Shown here: in pieces, positions 31,862 to 41,097 of the stretch | Layout of the letters: each line of letters opens with the position of its first letter | Position numbering within the stretch: position 1 is the first letter of the stretch | Origin: Segatella copri | Lineage (GTDB): Bacteria > Bacteroidota > Bacteroidia > Bacteroidales > Bacteroidaceae | Assembly: GCF_949820605.1 (NCBI RefSeq) | Contig: NZ_CATKVU010000006.1 | Span: 248,001-312,000 of the forward strand | Length of the DNA: 64,000 nt | Direction of reading: 5' to 3' | Made by a program: the position numbers and the translations under genes | The notes under the pieces: model-generated | Seen by the model: the letters and a program-made list of their open reading frames with translations, nothing else | What the model was told of the DNA's origin: nothing | Database searches by the model: none

Positions 31862-34588
31862 TTAGAATCCCATTTTAAACATCACGCCGACAACGGAGCG
31901 GGAACCGCCGATGTAGGTTGGGAAACCAATCTGTCGGCCGGAATTACCTGCATCTACGATATATTTCTCATCGAGTACGTTCTTGCCAAAGGCTCCAATC
32001 TCGTAGTAAACCTTGCCTGGCTGGAAACGGTAACCGGCTGTGAAGTTGAGCAGTCCGTAGGCATCCTGGGTAAACTCTGGCTCGTTGCTCTCTTCGAAGA
32101 ACACCTTCGATTTCCATGAATAGGTAGGGCAGAGATAGAAGGAAGCCTTCTCGCCGGTTGGCACGTTCAGGTCGAAGCCGATGGCAAAACTGTTCTTTGG
32201 AGTAAGGCGAAAGCGGTTGCCGGCATAAAGCTGTGCGTTTCCGTTGTCATCCTTGTCGTTGAACTTGCCCTCTATGTACGACCAGTTGCCGAAGAGATTC
32301 AGGTAGCGGCATGGAGAGTAGCTGATGCTTGCCTCCAGACCGAAACTGTGGGCACGACCTGCATCATCGTATTCAAACTTGCTGGTGGTAGCGTTGAAAA
32401 CCGATGTCTGATAGTTATACCAGTCATAATAGTAAGCGCAGAAATCGTAATTCAATCTGCCTTGCAGGAGACTTCCCTTTACACCTGCCTCGTAGCTATA
32501 GATGATTTCAGGGTCGAGTGTCTCGAAATCCTTAGGATCGTTGTTGAAATATAGCACTCCCGGACGACGGCCACGAGCCACGCTGGCGTAGATGTTGTTG
32601 CGACCTATCATGTAGTTGAGTGCTGCACGACCTACCCACGACCAGTAGCTCTCCTTGGCAGTTACCTTGGCGCTACCCTCGGTAGGGTGATAAAGTATGG
32701 CACCAAACATGCTTGGTACGGTCGCTGAAGAGTAGCCTGTTTCCTGATTCTCGTAAGTTCCGCGGATACCCAGGGTGAAGTTCAGATTCTTTGTGAGTTT
32801 GAAGGTTCCGTCAGCGAAAACCTCTACAGCCTGATTGGTTCCGTAATTCTTGCCCTGTTCGGTATAGGCAGTATCGAGCGCTTTGGCCGAAATGCCCTGC
32901 AAGGTAGCCTGAATCAGTTTGCCGTTATCGCCCAAGCCAGCAAGAACCTGGTCTAAATCCATTCCTACAGCACCCAGAGCAGTCTTCAAATCACCATAAA
33001 TATCAGGAGTGGTGGTCAGTGCCTTCAGTTTGCCATCAGCATCTTTTTCAGGATTCTCAGGGAACCACTTGCTCATGAGCTGGGCGAGTGCAGCATCTAC
33101 CATCGGCAGGTAAGCGGCAGGAAGATACTGGCTGAGCAATCCCTTTACATTATCTATCTGACTGCTGAGCGAAGCCTTCACACTCTTCTGGATAAACACT
33201 GGATAGAGGTACTGGAGATTCGCCTTGGCGTTGACATCCTGTGATGAATTCTCGTAGAAATAGCTGGCTCCCAGGAAGCCAGAGAAGAACTTTTTGTCAT
33301 CATAATTGAATCTGAATTCCTGGCTAAACTGAGTTCCCTTCTCTTTTTCCTCGCAGAGCAGGAGTGGGAGATAAGTACCATCTGCATCGAAATGCTCATT
33401 GCTGTTGAAGGCTCTGAATCCGGTGATGGAATTAAACGACCAGCGGTTGCTGATGTTGTGGTCGATATTGAGCAGGGCGCCACCCACGTTTCGCTTGATG
33501 CCCAACTGCTTGCCGGCTTCCAGGTTTGCAGGACTGTTTGGGTTGCTATTGCCAAAGGCTGGGTTGATGCTATGGAAGGAAGTGCCTGGATAATCATCGT
33601 GCTGATAATCGAGTACCACGCCCACGGAAGTATCATCGTTAGCCCACCATTGGGTAGAGTTTCTGAAAGCCAGGGCATTCTTGCCGTTCAGTCTGCCGCC
33701 TGCCTCGTTCTTGATGAAACCATCGCGTGCATCGTAGTCGAAGGCAAAGCGGTTGGCAAGCTTGTCCTTGATGATTGGGGTGTTGATGAAACCTGTTACC
33801 TGGCGTTGGTTGTAGCTGCCGTAGTTCATGGAAAGTTCGCCCTTCTGTTCATTTACCGGTTTGTGGCGGATGATGTTGATTCCGCCAATCTCAGCACCTC
33901 TTCCGAAGAGAGTTCCCTGAGGACCTTTTACTACTTCCAATCGTTCCAAGTCGAATAGTTCAACGGCAGAAGAGCGGCTTCTAGATGTAGAAACACCATC
34001 CATAAACACGGAAACTCTTGGCTGGGAATAAGCCTCGCCGCCATCTGAAGTTACACCACGAATCACGTAGCCAGGGTTGTTAGGACTCTGCAGCTGAATC
34101 TGAACGCCTGGGGTCAACTGAGCCACGTCGTCCATCTGGTGGAGATTGAGTTTCTCCATCACGCTACCTGTTACGGCACTTACAGCCACAGGAATCTCCA
34201 AACTACTCTGCTTCTTCTTCTGGGTAGTGACGATAACTTCGCCCAGGGCCTGTGTATTTTCCTTCATCACTACCTTCAGGTTGTTGTCGTCAGCATCCTT
34301 GGTGATGGTATTGTATCCTATATAAGTAAAGGTGAGTTTGTCACCATCGTTCACGTTGACGTGGAACTCGCCGTTCAAATCAGTCTGTACATTCGTGTTT
34401 CCGCAGCGAACCACCACGCCAGGCAAAGCCTCGCCCTGTTCGTTGGTCACCTTGCCGCTTACTGCATTCACGCCCAATGCTTTAGAATTAGTTTTGTTTC
34501 CTTCTGGAGTATTGTCGGCTTTCGCCTCCAGACATGCTACGCCCTGCACGAGCAGGGAAGCCATTAATACAATCTTAAATCTGTTCAT
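31862..34588 (-). CDS. TonB-dependent outer-membrane receptor
   Basis: 908 aa. Signal peptide, then a carboxypeptidase-regulatory-like domain (VSGKVTNEQGEALPGVVVRC ... FTYIGYNTI), then the plug with MDDVAQLTPGVQIQLQSPNN, YVIRGVTSDGG and LERLEVVKGPQGTLFGRGAE, and a 22-strand-type barrel ending in VGVMFKMGF. No SusD-like gene is adjacent, so it is not a SusC-type glycan importer; the plug looks more like siderophore or vitamin receptors. Downstream GDPD and the divergent PafA-type phosphatase hint at phosphoester-linked substrates. A TACTTTTG box sits at 34633-34626 on the minus strand. Confidence 0.92.
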   Translation of the reverse strand: MNRFKIVLMASLLVQGVACLEAKADNTPEGNKTNSKALGVNAVSGKVTNEQGEALPGVVVRCGNTNVQTDLNGEFHVNVNDGDKLTFTYIGYNTITKDADDNNLKVVMKENTQALGEVIVTTQKKKQSSLEIPVAVSAVTGSVMEKLNLHQMDDVAQLTPGVQIQLQSPNNPGYVIRGVTSDGGEAYSQPRVSVFMDGVSTSRSRSSAVELFDLERLEVVKGPQGTLFGRGAEIGGINIIRHKPVNEQKGELSMNYGSYNQRQVTGFINTPIIKDKLANRFAFDYDARDGFIKNEAGGRLNGKNALAFRNSTQWWANDDTSVGVVLDYQHDDYPGTSFHSINPAFGNSNPNSPANLEAGKQLGIKRNVGGALLNIDHNISNRWSFNSITGFRAFNSNEHFDADGTYLPLLLCEEKEKGTQFSQEFRFNYDDKKFFSGFLGASYFYENSSQDVNAKANLQYLYPVFIQKSVKASLSSQIDNVKGLLSQYLPAAYLPMVDAALAQLMSKWFPENPEKDADGKLKALTTTPDIYGDLKTALGAVGMDLDQVLAGLGDNGKLIQATLQGISAKALDTAYTEQGKNYGTNQAVEVFADGTFKLTKNLNFTLGIRGTYENQETGYSSATVPSMFGAILYHPTEGSAKVTAKESYWSWVGRAALNYMIGRNNIYASVARGRRPGVLYFNNDPKDFETLDPEIIYSYEAGVKGSLLQGRLNYDFCAYYYDWYNYQTSVFNATTSKFEYDDAGRAHSFGLEASISYSPCRYLNLFGNWSYIEGKFNDKDDNGNAQLYAGNRFRLTPKNSFAIGFDLNVPTGEKASFYLCPTYSWKSKVFFEESNEPEFTQDAYGLLNFTAGYRFQPGKVYYEIGAFGKNVLDEKYIVDAGNSGRQIGFPTYIGGSRSVVGVMFKMGF

Positions 34589-34625
34589 AATCTATTGTTT
34601 CTTGCATATTTATTTTTTTCGACTG

Positions 34626-34633
34626 CAAAAGTA
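34626..34633 (-). promoter_or_regulatory. -7 box of the TonB receptor gene
   Basis: TACTTTTG on the minus strand, 38 bp before the ATG at 34588, divergent from the box at 34751. Confidence 0.5.
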
Positions 34634-34750
34634 GAATGATTTTGTTACATCGTGGTTTCTATCTGGTGAAGAAAAGATGAAGTTGAAATCAGTATTTTTT
34701 TCTTCACTCTTCTTTCATTTCTTTGTAACATGATGGCAACATCCTTTAAA

Positions 34751-34758
34751 TACCTTTG
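34751..34758 (+). promoter_or_regulatory. -7 box of the PafA-type phosphatase gene
   Basis: TACCTTTG, 38 bp before the ATG at 34797; the nearest TTTG is 25 bp upstream, longer than usual, so an activator may be needed. Confidence 0.5.
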
Positions 34759-34796
34759 CAGCGGTAAAAAGCATTACAGTATTTTTGAAGAAAGAA

Positions 34797-36422
34797 ATGA
34801 ATAAGGTATTTAGTTTTATTGCGTTGGCATTTCTGGGATGCGGCTCTGCTGCTGCCCAACAGGTGAATGTTTCTAACGTTCAGCGCCCCAAACTGGTAGT
34901 GGGCATCGTGGTTGACCAAATGCGATGGGATTATCTCTATCGCTATCAGAAGCGCTATGGTGAAGGTGGATTCAAGCGACTGCTCAACGAGGGCTTCTCT
35001 TGCGAAAACACCCGTATTCCGTATGTTCCATCGGTTACCGCCATCGGTCATACTTGTCTCTATACTGGTAGTGTTCCATCTATCCATGGAATCGCTGGAA
35101 ACAATTTTGTGAAGAATGGCAAGAAGGTGTATTGCACGGATGATGAAACCGTAAAACCGGTGGGTTCCAACAGTAAGGCGGGCTTGATGTCGCCCAGAAA
35201 TCTATGGGTTACGACTCTCGGCGACGAGATGAAGATTGCATCCAACGGCAGAGCCAAGGTGGTGGGCGTGGCATTGAAAGACCGTGCTTCCATTCTTCCT
35301 GCAGGTCATAATCCGAACGGTGCCTACTGGTTTGATGATGAGAGCGGCAAGTTCATCACCAGTTCTTATTATATGAACCAGTTGCCCAAGTGGGTGGACG
35401 CGTTCAATAACCAGCATCTGCCAGAGCGTTATCTCTCGGAAAAATGGAACACACTCTATCCTGAGAATACTTACGTTGAAAGTACGGAAGATGAGAACGA
35501 GTATGAGGATGGCATCCGCAAGGGCATGAAGGCTACGCTGCCGCTCAATCTTCCAGCCCTTTATAAGAAATATGGTTACAGCATTATCCGCAAAACTCCT
35601 TTCGGCAATTCGCTGACGATTGATTTGGCAAAGGCGGCGATAGACGGCGAGCAGTTGGGTGCAGATGATGAAACCGACTTGCTGGCAGTAAGCTGCTCCA
35701 GCACGGATTATATCGGTCATCAGGTGGGAACTCATGCGGTAGAGACTGAGGATACTTATCTGCGCCTGGACAAGGCGATAGCCGATTTTCTTTCTTATCT
35801 CGATGAGAAGGTGGGCAAAGGAAATTATCTGGCTTTCCTGAGTGCCGATCATGGAGCGATGAACAACGCCCGTTTCCTGCAAGACCGCCGCATTCCTGCG
35901 GGCAGTTGGGATGGTGATGCGGTGGCGAAGAAGCTGAATCAGACCTTGGCTCAGGAGTATCCTAACGTGGGTGATTTGGTGAAGACCGTGATGAACTATC
36001 AGGTGTTTTTCAATCGAAACATCATCAAGGAAAACAAGTTGGATTTCGCCAAGATCAAGCAGAGCGTGGTGGACGTGTTGAAGGAAGACAGTTGCGTGCA
36101 GTATGCCTGCGATATGGAGAAGACGATGACCGAGAGCATTCCTGAGGATGTGAAGATGCGCATCGTGAATGGTTACAACCGTGAGCGAAGCGGTGATGTG
36201 GCCATCGTATTGAAGCCGAATTTCTATGCCCACGGCATGAAGGGAACCGATCATGGTGAGTGGAATCCATACGACACCCACATTCCTTTGGTTTTCATGG
36301 GTTGGGGAATCCAGCATGGGGCTACCACGAAGCAGACTTTCATGACCGATATTGTTCCAACCATCGCCGCCCTGCTTCATGTTCAGGCGCCAAATGGCTG
36401 TGTAGGTCAGCCGATATTCTAG
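34797..36422 (+). CDS. PafA-type alkaline phosphatase / phosphodiesterase superfamily enzyme
   Basis: 541 aa from the ATG at 34797 (a TTG four codons earlier is in frame). Signal peptide NKVFSFIALAFLGCGSAAAQ. Metal-site and catalytic residues of the PafA group are visible: VGIVVDQMRWDYLYRY, the nucleophile block PYVPSVTAIGHTCLYTG (T81), IHGIAGNNF, SCSSTDYIGHQVG, FLSADHGAM and GTDHGEWNPYDTHIPLV. It hydrolyses phosphate monoesters in the periplasm; PafA is the main phosphatase of Bacteroidetes and can act independently of phosphate starvation. Divergent from the TonB receptor. Strong terminator at 36433. Confidence 0.93.
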   Translation: MNKVFSFIALAFLGCGSAAAQQVNVSNVQRPKLVVGIVVDQMRWDYLYRYQKRYGEGGFKRLLNEGFSCENTRIPYVPSVTAIGHTCLYTGSVPSIHGIAGNNFVKNGKKVYCTDDETVKPVGSNSKAGLMSPRNLWVTTLGDEMKIASNGRAKVVGVALKDRASILPAGHNPNGAYWFDDESGKFITSSYYMNQLPKWVDAFNNQHLPERYLSEKWNTLYPENTYVESTEDENEYEDGIRKGMKATLPLNLPALYKKYGYSIIRKTPFGNSLTIDLAKAAIDGEQLGADDETDLLAVSCSSTDYIGHQVGTHAVETEDTYLRLDKAIADFLSYLDEKVGKGNYLAFLSADHGAMNNARFLQDRRIPAGSWDGDAVAKKLNQTLAQEYPNVGDLVKTVMNYQVFFNRNIIKENKLDFAKIKQSVVDVLKEDSCVQYACDMEKTMTESIPEDVKMRIVNGYNRERSGDVAIVLKPNFYAHGMKGTDHGEWNPYDTHIPLVFMGWGIQHGATTKQTFMTDIVPTIAALLHVQAPNGCVGQPIF

Positions 36423-36432
36423 TATTTTATTT

Positions 36433-36471
36433 AGAGCCTTATTCCTGAACTCGATTCAGGAATAAGGCTCT
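36433..36471 (+). terminator. rho-independent-type hairpin after the phosphatase gene
   Basis: 16-bp perfect arms (AGAGCCTTATTCCTGA / TCAGGAATAAGGCTCT), 7-nt loop; only a weak T-run follows. Confidence 0.7.
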
Positions 36472-36536
36472 AATCGTATTCTGAGTTTTTAACCCTATCT
36501 TCATTTTTCTCTCACATCTTTGAAATATGAAACTTA

Positions 36537-36544
36537 TACCTTTG
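36537..36544 (+). promoter_or_regulatory. -7 box of the glycosyltransferase operon
   Basis: TACCTTTG about 90 bp before the ATG at 36636; TTTG at 36519 is too close (14 bp) to be a standard -33 box. Confidence 0.45.
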
Positions 36545-36635
36545 CACTCGGAAAGGGGCGATGGACAGCTTCGTGTAACATGCATCTGCCGCTTCGCCAG
36601 CATAATATTAGATGTTTAAAGATGTATAAAGAAAA

Positions 36636-37814
36636 ATGAAGGTAATTTTTGTAATTCAAGGAGAGGGTAGAGGTCATCTCACCCAGGCGTTGGCGCTTAA
36701 GCAGATGCTTCTGCACGAGGGCCATGAAGTAGTGAAGGTTTTAGTGGGCAAGAGCAAGAACAGGGTGATTCCTGAGTTCTTCCAGAATAAGATAGGTACT
36801 CCTATCGAGGTTTTTGACAGTCCGAATTTCTTGCCGTCTAAGGACAACCGCAAGTTCAATCTCCTGCGCTCCCTGGCTTACAATACGCTCTTGGTTCCCA
36901 ACTATCTTTCAAGTATCCATTTGATACGGAAGAATATCCAGGAGAGCGGAGCTGACATCATCATCAATTTCTACGAGGTGTTGTGCGGCATTACCTGTTC
37001 TCTCTTCTGTTTCGGTATTCCTGAGGTTTGCATCGGTCACCAGTACCTCTTCCTCCATCCTTCTTTCCAGATGCCTGGAAAGTATTCCGTACCAGAATCT
37101 TTATTAAAATTCTTTACCCGTATCACCTGTATGGGAGCCACAGCCAAGTTGGCACTCTCCATCCGTGACTACGGGGATGAGCCTGTGCACGGCATTAAGG
37201 TGGTTCCGCCGTTGCTCCGTCAGGAAGCCAAGACCATCATCCGTCATCATGGCGACTACATTATGGGCTACATGCTGAATGCCGGTTTTGCCGAGGATGT
37301 GAAGGCTTGGCACGAGAAGCATCCCCATACCCATCTTCATTTTTTCTGGGATCAGCCCGATGCGCCCGAAGAACTGAAGGTAGATGATACGCTCACCTTC
37401 CATCGCATCAACGACGAAAAATTCCTCAAGATGATGGCAGGCTGCAAGGCTTTCGCCACCACCGCTGGCTTCGAAAGCGTCTGTGAGGCACTCTACATGG
37501 GCAAGCCTTGCATGCTGATTCCGGCTCATGTGGAGCAGGAATGTAATGCGATGGATGCAGAAAGAGAAATGGCTGGCGTGGTGAGCGAGGATTTCGACAT
37601 CGATAAACTGAAGGCTTTTGCCCGTGATTACGAGGAGGATGTGGAGTTCAGAATGTGGGAGAACCATGCTGAAAGCCGAATCGTTGCCGCCATAGAAAAC
37701 GCTTACGATACTTATTATTATAGAAAGGAGAACCAGGCTTATGAAGAAGAAAATGATTCCATTGTTGCTGCTTCTTCCCTTGTTGTTCCTGCTCGCCGTG
37801 TATGGCAAGGATAG
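36636..37814 (+). CDS. glycosyltransferase (GT28/MurG-like fold)
   Basis: 392 aa. Begins with the GT-B signature IFVIQGEGRGHLTQALALKQ; the donor-binding half shows MMAGCKAFATTAGFESVCEA and LYMGKPCMLIPAHVEQECNA, as in MurG-like and processive glycolipid glycosyltransferases. It is likely a cytoplasmic or membrane-associated enzyme adding a sugar to a lipid or polymer. The last 24 codons overlap the signal peptide of the next gene (74 bp), so the terminal SSLVVPARRVWQG is a by-product of overlap. First of four genes (36636-41071) that look like one envelope-glycolipid operon. Confidence 0.85.
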   Translation: MKVIFVIQGEGRGHLTQALALKQMLLHEGHEVVKVLVGKSKNRVIPEFFQNKIGTPIEVFDSPNFLPSKDNRKFNLLRSLAYNTLLVPNYLSSIHLIRKNIQESGADIIINFYEVLCGITCSLFCFGIPEVCIGHQYLFLHPSFQMPGKYSVPESLLKFFTRITCMGATAKLALSIRDYGDEPVHGIKVVPPLLRQEAKTIIRHHGDYIMGYMLNAGFAEDVKAWHEKHPHTHLHFFWDQPDAPEELKVDDTLTFHRINDEKFLKMMAGCKAFATTAGFESVCEALYMGKPCMLIPAHVEQECNAMDAEREMAGVVSEDFDIDKLKAFARDYEEDVEFRMWENHAESRIVAAIENAYDTYYYRKENQAYEEENDSIVAASSLVVPARRVWQG

Positions 37815-38739
37815 CAAGAAGGAGGAGTCGCGTGTGGTAGTGATTGCCATTGATGGTTTGAGATGGCAGGAGGTGTTTGAGGGTGCCAGGCGCGACAGTC
37901 TGATGCCGTTTCTCTGGGAGATGGGCAGGAAGAAGGGCTGCATGATAGGCAACCGTAACCGGAAATCGAAGATGGAGGTGGCCAACGGCATCTGGAAATC
38001 CTATGCCGGTTACAGCGAGATGCTCTGTGGTGTAACCGATGATGAGCACATTTTTGATAACCGCAAGCAGTATAACCCCAACCGGTCGGTTCTGGAATTG
38101 GCAGAGGCTTGTTCGGAGTACAAGGACAGGGTGAATGCCGTGGCGAGTTGGGATGTGATTCCTTATATCCTGAATTATCGCAGAAGCGAATTGCCGGTGG
38201 ATTTCCGCTCTCCTCACAGGGTGAGCAAACAGGTAAGAAATGACAGCGTGACTCTGAACCGTGCCTTGAAGACCCTCAAGGAGAAGCATCCCAAGCTTCT
38301 CTTCGTAGAGTTTTGCGAGACCGATTATTACGGTCATCATGGAAAATGGCAGGAGTATCTGAATGCTGCCCATCAGAACGACCAGTTTATTCGACAGTTA
38401 TGGGAATGCTGCCAGCAGGACCCATTTTACAAGGGCAACACCACCTTTCTTATCACCTGCGATCATGGCAGGGGAGAAAGCCTGGGAGTTCACGCCAACC
38501 GTGGCGAAGTTGATTCCAAAGCTTCCTGGGCGGAACATGGCAGAAGAATTAAGGGCAGCAATCAGACCTGGCTGGTGGCTTTCGGAAAAGACATTCAGCA
38601 TCTGGGAGAAATGGAAGGTGGCAGAACCATCTATACCAAGCAGGTGGCTCCTACCATCGCCAGCATCCTGAAGGTTCCGTTTACGAATGATGATAATCAA
38701 CAGCCGGAGGCTTCGCCGATTTATAAGATTCTCAAATAG
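37741..38739 (+). CDS. alkaline-phosphatase-superfamily protein (exported)
   Basis: 332 aa. N-terminal signal KKMIPLLLLLPLLFLLAVYG; a second ATG at 37753 is possible. The core has the phosphodiesterase/sulfatase fold: VVVIAIDGLRWQEVFEGARR, FVEFCETDYYGHHG, FLITCDHGRG, and KQVAPTIASILKV. The usual catalytic Thr/Ser region reads WKSYAGYSEMLCGV (S or Y positions), compatible with the family. Possible roles are removing phosphoethanolamine or phosphate from an envelope glycan. It overlaps the glycosyltransferase gene by 74 bp, so translation is coupled. Confidence 0.82.
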   Translation: MKKKMIPLLLLLPLLFLLAVYGKDSKKEESRVVVIAIDGLRWQEVFEGARRDSLMPFLWEMGRKKGCMIGNRNRKSKMEVANGIWKSYAGYSEMLCGVTDDEHIFDNRKQYNPNRSVLELAEACSEYKDRVNAVASWDVIPYILNYRRSELPVDFRSPHRVSKQVRNDSVTLNRALKTLKEKHPKLLFVEFCETDYYGHHGKWQEYLNAAHQNDQFIRQLWECCQQDPFYKGNTTFLITCDHGRGESLGVHANRGEVDSKASWAEHGRRIKGSNQTWLVAFGKDIQHLGEMEGGRTIYTKQVAPTIASILKVPFTNDDNQQPEASPIYKILK

Positions 38740-38811
38740 AAGATTTATAAGATTCTCACATAGCTTTTTATTTAGCAAGAATAGGATAATAACAAATAAG
38801 ATTTACAGATT

Positions 38812-39996
38812 ATGATAGGATTGTTCAATGAATGTTTTCCACCCGTCATGGATGGTGTTTCACTCACGGTAAGCAATTTGGCTCGCTGCTTTTATCAGCA
38901 GGGCAAGGACGTGGCGGTTGTAACCCCGGAAATGCCAGGACTCGATGAGTCTCAGCTTCCTTATTCCGTTTTCCAGTATCGCTCGTTTCCGGTTCCCGGT
39001 CGCCATCCTTACCGTTATGGCTTCCCATCGCTCGATTTCAAGTTCCAGAAGCAGGTTGCTGCTCAGAATTTTGAAATCTTACACGCCCATTGTCCTTTCT
39101 CTTCGGGTGATTTTGCCCTGAAGACGGCTCGCAGGATGGGGATTCCATTGGTGGCAACCTTTCATTCCAAATATCGTGACGATTTTGAGAGAGTAATTCC
39201 CAACAAGGCTCTGGTGGATTATCTCGTGGGCAAGGTGGTGAAGTTTTACGAGAGCGTAGATGAGGTGTGGGTGCCTCAAGCTTCTGTGGGCGAAACCCTG
39301 CGCGAGTATGGCTACAAGGGAACCTTTGAGGTGGTGGATAACGGAACCGAATTTGCCGATGCGCCTTATACCGAGGAGATGAAATGGGCAGCCAAGAAAG
39401 AGCTTTATGTGGCAGTAGATGAACCCTTGCTCCTTTTCGTGGGGCAGCATATCTGGGAGAAGAACGTGAAACTCATCATCGAGGCATTAGCCAAGGTGAA
39501 GGATTTGCCTTATCACGCCCTTTTCGTGGGCGATGGTTATGCTAGGGCTGATATGCAGGCGATGGCGGCAAAGCTCGGCTTGTCGGGAAACAGCGATTAC
39601 CGCAAGGATAAGATTACCTTCTTCGGAAGCGTGCAATCCCGGGAGTTGATGCAGATGATCTATATGGCTTCCGATCTCTTCCTCTTCCCATCCATCTATG
39701 ATAATGCCCCTCTGGTGGTAAGGGAGGCTGCTTCGCTTCATACGCCTTCCATCGTGGCAAGGGGCAGCAATACGGCGGAAATCATTCAGGATGGAATCAA
39801 CGGATTCCTCTCGGATAACGACGTAACGGCCTTTGCCAATCGACTCCGTTATATTCTGGAGCGCCCAACCATTATTTCCTGGGCTGCAAAGGGAGCTGAG
39901 GAGACCCTGGTGCGCTCTTGGGAGGACATTGCTGTAGAAGTTTTGGACAGATATCAGCATTTAATTGACAGACAACAAAATAGATTAGCCATTTAA
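38812..39996 (+). CDS. glycosyltransferase family 4 protein
   Basis: 394 aa GT-B enzyme. The N-terminal acceptor domain starts MIGLFNECFPPVMDGVSLTV; the donor domain has LLFVGQHIWEKNVKLIIEAL and the nucleotide-sugar E-x7-E-type segment FPSIYDNAPLVVREAASLHT followed by PSIVARGSNTAEII. This resembles mannosyl- or glucosyltransferases acting on lipids such as diacylglycerol (the GVS and HSKYRDDFERV elements recall alpha-monoglucosyldiacylglycerol synthases). Third gene of the operon, 72 bp after the phosphatase-like gene. Confidence 0.9.
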   Translation: MIGLFNECFPPVMDGVSLTVSNLARCFYQQGKDVAVVTPEMPGLDESQLPYSVFQYRSFPVPGRHPYRYGFPSLDFKFQKQVAAQNFEILHAHCPFSSGDFALKTARRMGIPLVATFHSKYRDDFERVIPNKALVDYLVGKVVKFYESVDEVWVPQASVGETLREYGYKGTFEVVDNGTEFADAPYTEEMKWAAKKELYVAVDEPLLLFVGQHIWEKNVKLIIEALAKVKDLPYHALFVGDGYARADMQAMAAKLGLSGNSDYRKDKITFFGSVQSRELMQMIYMASDLFLFPSIYDNAPLVVREAASLHTPSIVARGSNTAEIIQDGINGFLSDNDVTAFANRLRYILERPTIISWAAKGAEETLVRSWEDIAVEVLDRYQHLIDRQQNRLAI

Positions 39997-40045
39997 TCGT
40001 TATATTACTATATATAATAAGGTATAGTTTTATTTTGAGAGTAAT

Positions 40046-41071
40046 ATGAAAAAATGGCATTTATGGTTGGCGGCTTCCATCGGACTGGTGGTCATCGTTG
40101 GAATGATGATTCGGGAGTTTGATGTGGAAGTTCTGAGCAGGATAGATTTGTCTCCCAGGTTCTTTCTGGGAGTAGTAATGGGCGTGTTGCTCTTTGCGGT
40201 CCAGAATCTGATGCTCACCCTCCGTTTCCGTCATCTCTGCCAGCGTAAGTTATCTGTAGCCGAGGCGTTCCGCATCAATGTGCTCTGCGAGTTTACTTCT
40301 GCCGTCACTCCTTCGGCGGTGGGGGGAAGTGGATTGGCTTTTGTCTATCTCAATCGCGAGGGAGTTTCTATGGGTAGAAGTATCTTCACTATGTTTGCAG
40401 CCCTGCTGGCTGATGAGGCTTTTCTTGCCATCAGTTGCGTGTTGCTCTATTTCTGTGTTCCATCGCATCTCTTGTTCAGCTTGGCTGATGAAGTGGGGAT
40501 TTCTGCGGATGCTACGAACGAATGGATTAAGGGCGGAGTGCAGGTTATTTTCATAGTCAGCACCCTTATCGTTGCTGTCTGGACGGTCATCCTCTACCTC
40601 TTGTTGTTGCATCGTCCTCAGATTCTGGGCTGGGTATTGAAGGGATGCTGCAAGATTCCTTTCCTTCGCAGATTCCTACCCAAGGTAGAGAAGTTTTCCG
40701 AGGAGATGACGATGGCTTCGGAGGAGGCAAAGCTGGAGGGCGGAAGATTCTGGCTGCAGCTGATGGGTTATACTTTCTTGGCGTGGCTGTCGAGATTCGC
40801 CATCGTGGTAGCTATTCTCATTGCCTTTCATTGTCAGGGCAACATGCTGGTGGCTTGGTGCCGCCAATGGGTGATGTGGATGATTTCCATTCTGAGTCCT
40901 ACGCCTGGCGGAAGTGGCGTGGCAGAGTTGATGTTCCGCCTTTATTATGCCGATTTCCTGCCCGATGCCTCAGTAGCCATCCTTGCCGCCATGCTCTGGC
41001 GCGCCATCTTCTATTACCCTTTCCTGGTGATGGGCACCCTGGTCTTGCCGAAATGGATAGCAAGGAAATAA
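40046..41071 (+). CDS. flippase-like / lysylphosphatidylglycerol synthase TM-domain protein (UPF0104)
   Basis: 341 aa polytopic membrane protein with about eight helices. Family marks are FRHLCQRKLSVAEAFRINVL, TSAVTPSAVGGSGLAFVYLN, and near the end ISILSPTPGGSGVAELMFRL. There is no soluble aminoacyl-transfer domain, so it is the AglD/flippase-like type associated with lipid or glycolipid translocation rather than amino-acid transfer. Last gene of the glycosyltransferase operon, 49 bp after GT4; a role in flipping the glycolipid made by its neighbours is an inference. Confidence 0.87.
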   Translation: MKKWHLWLAASIGLVVIVGMMIREFDVEVLSRIDLSPRFFLGVVMGVLLFAVQNLMLTLRFRHLCQRKLSVAEAFRINVLCEFTSAVTPSAVGGSGLAFVYLNREGVSMGRSIFTMFAALLADEAFLAISCVLLYFCVPSHLLFSLADEVGISADATNEWIKGGVQVIFIVSTLIVAVWTVILYLLLLHRPQILGWVLKGCCKIPFLRRFLPKVEKFSEEMTMASEEAKLEGGRFWLQLMGYTFLAWLSRFAIVVAILIAFHCQGNMLVAWCRQWVMWMISILSPTPGGSGVAELMFRLYYADFLPDASVAILAAMLWRAIFYYPFLVMGTLVLPKWIARK

Positions 41072-41097
41072 GATTGAAACAATCTCGATACTTCAAA

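Noticed and set aside
35202..36380. 392-aa minus-strand ORF
   Set aside because: Histidine- and arginine-rich antisense shadow of the PafA-type phosphatase gene.
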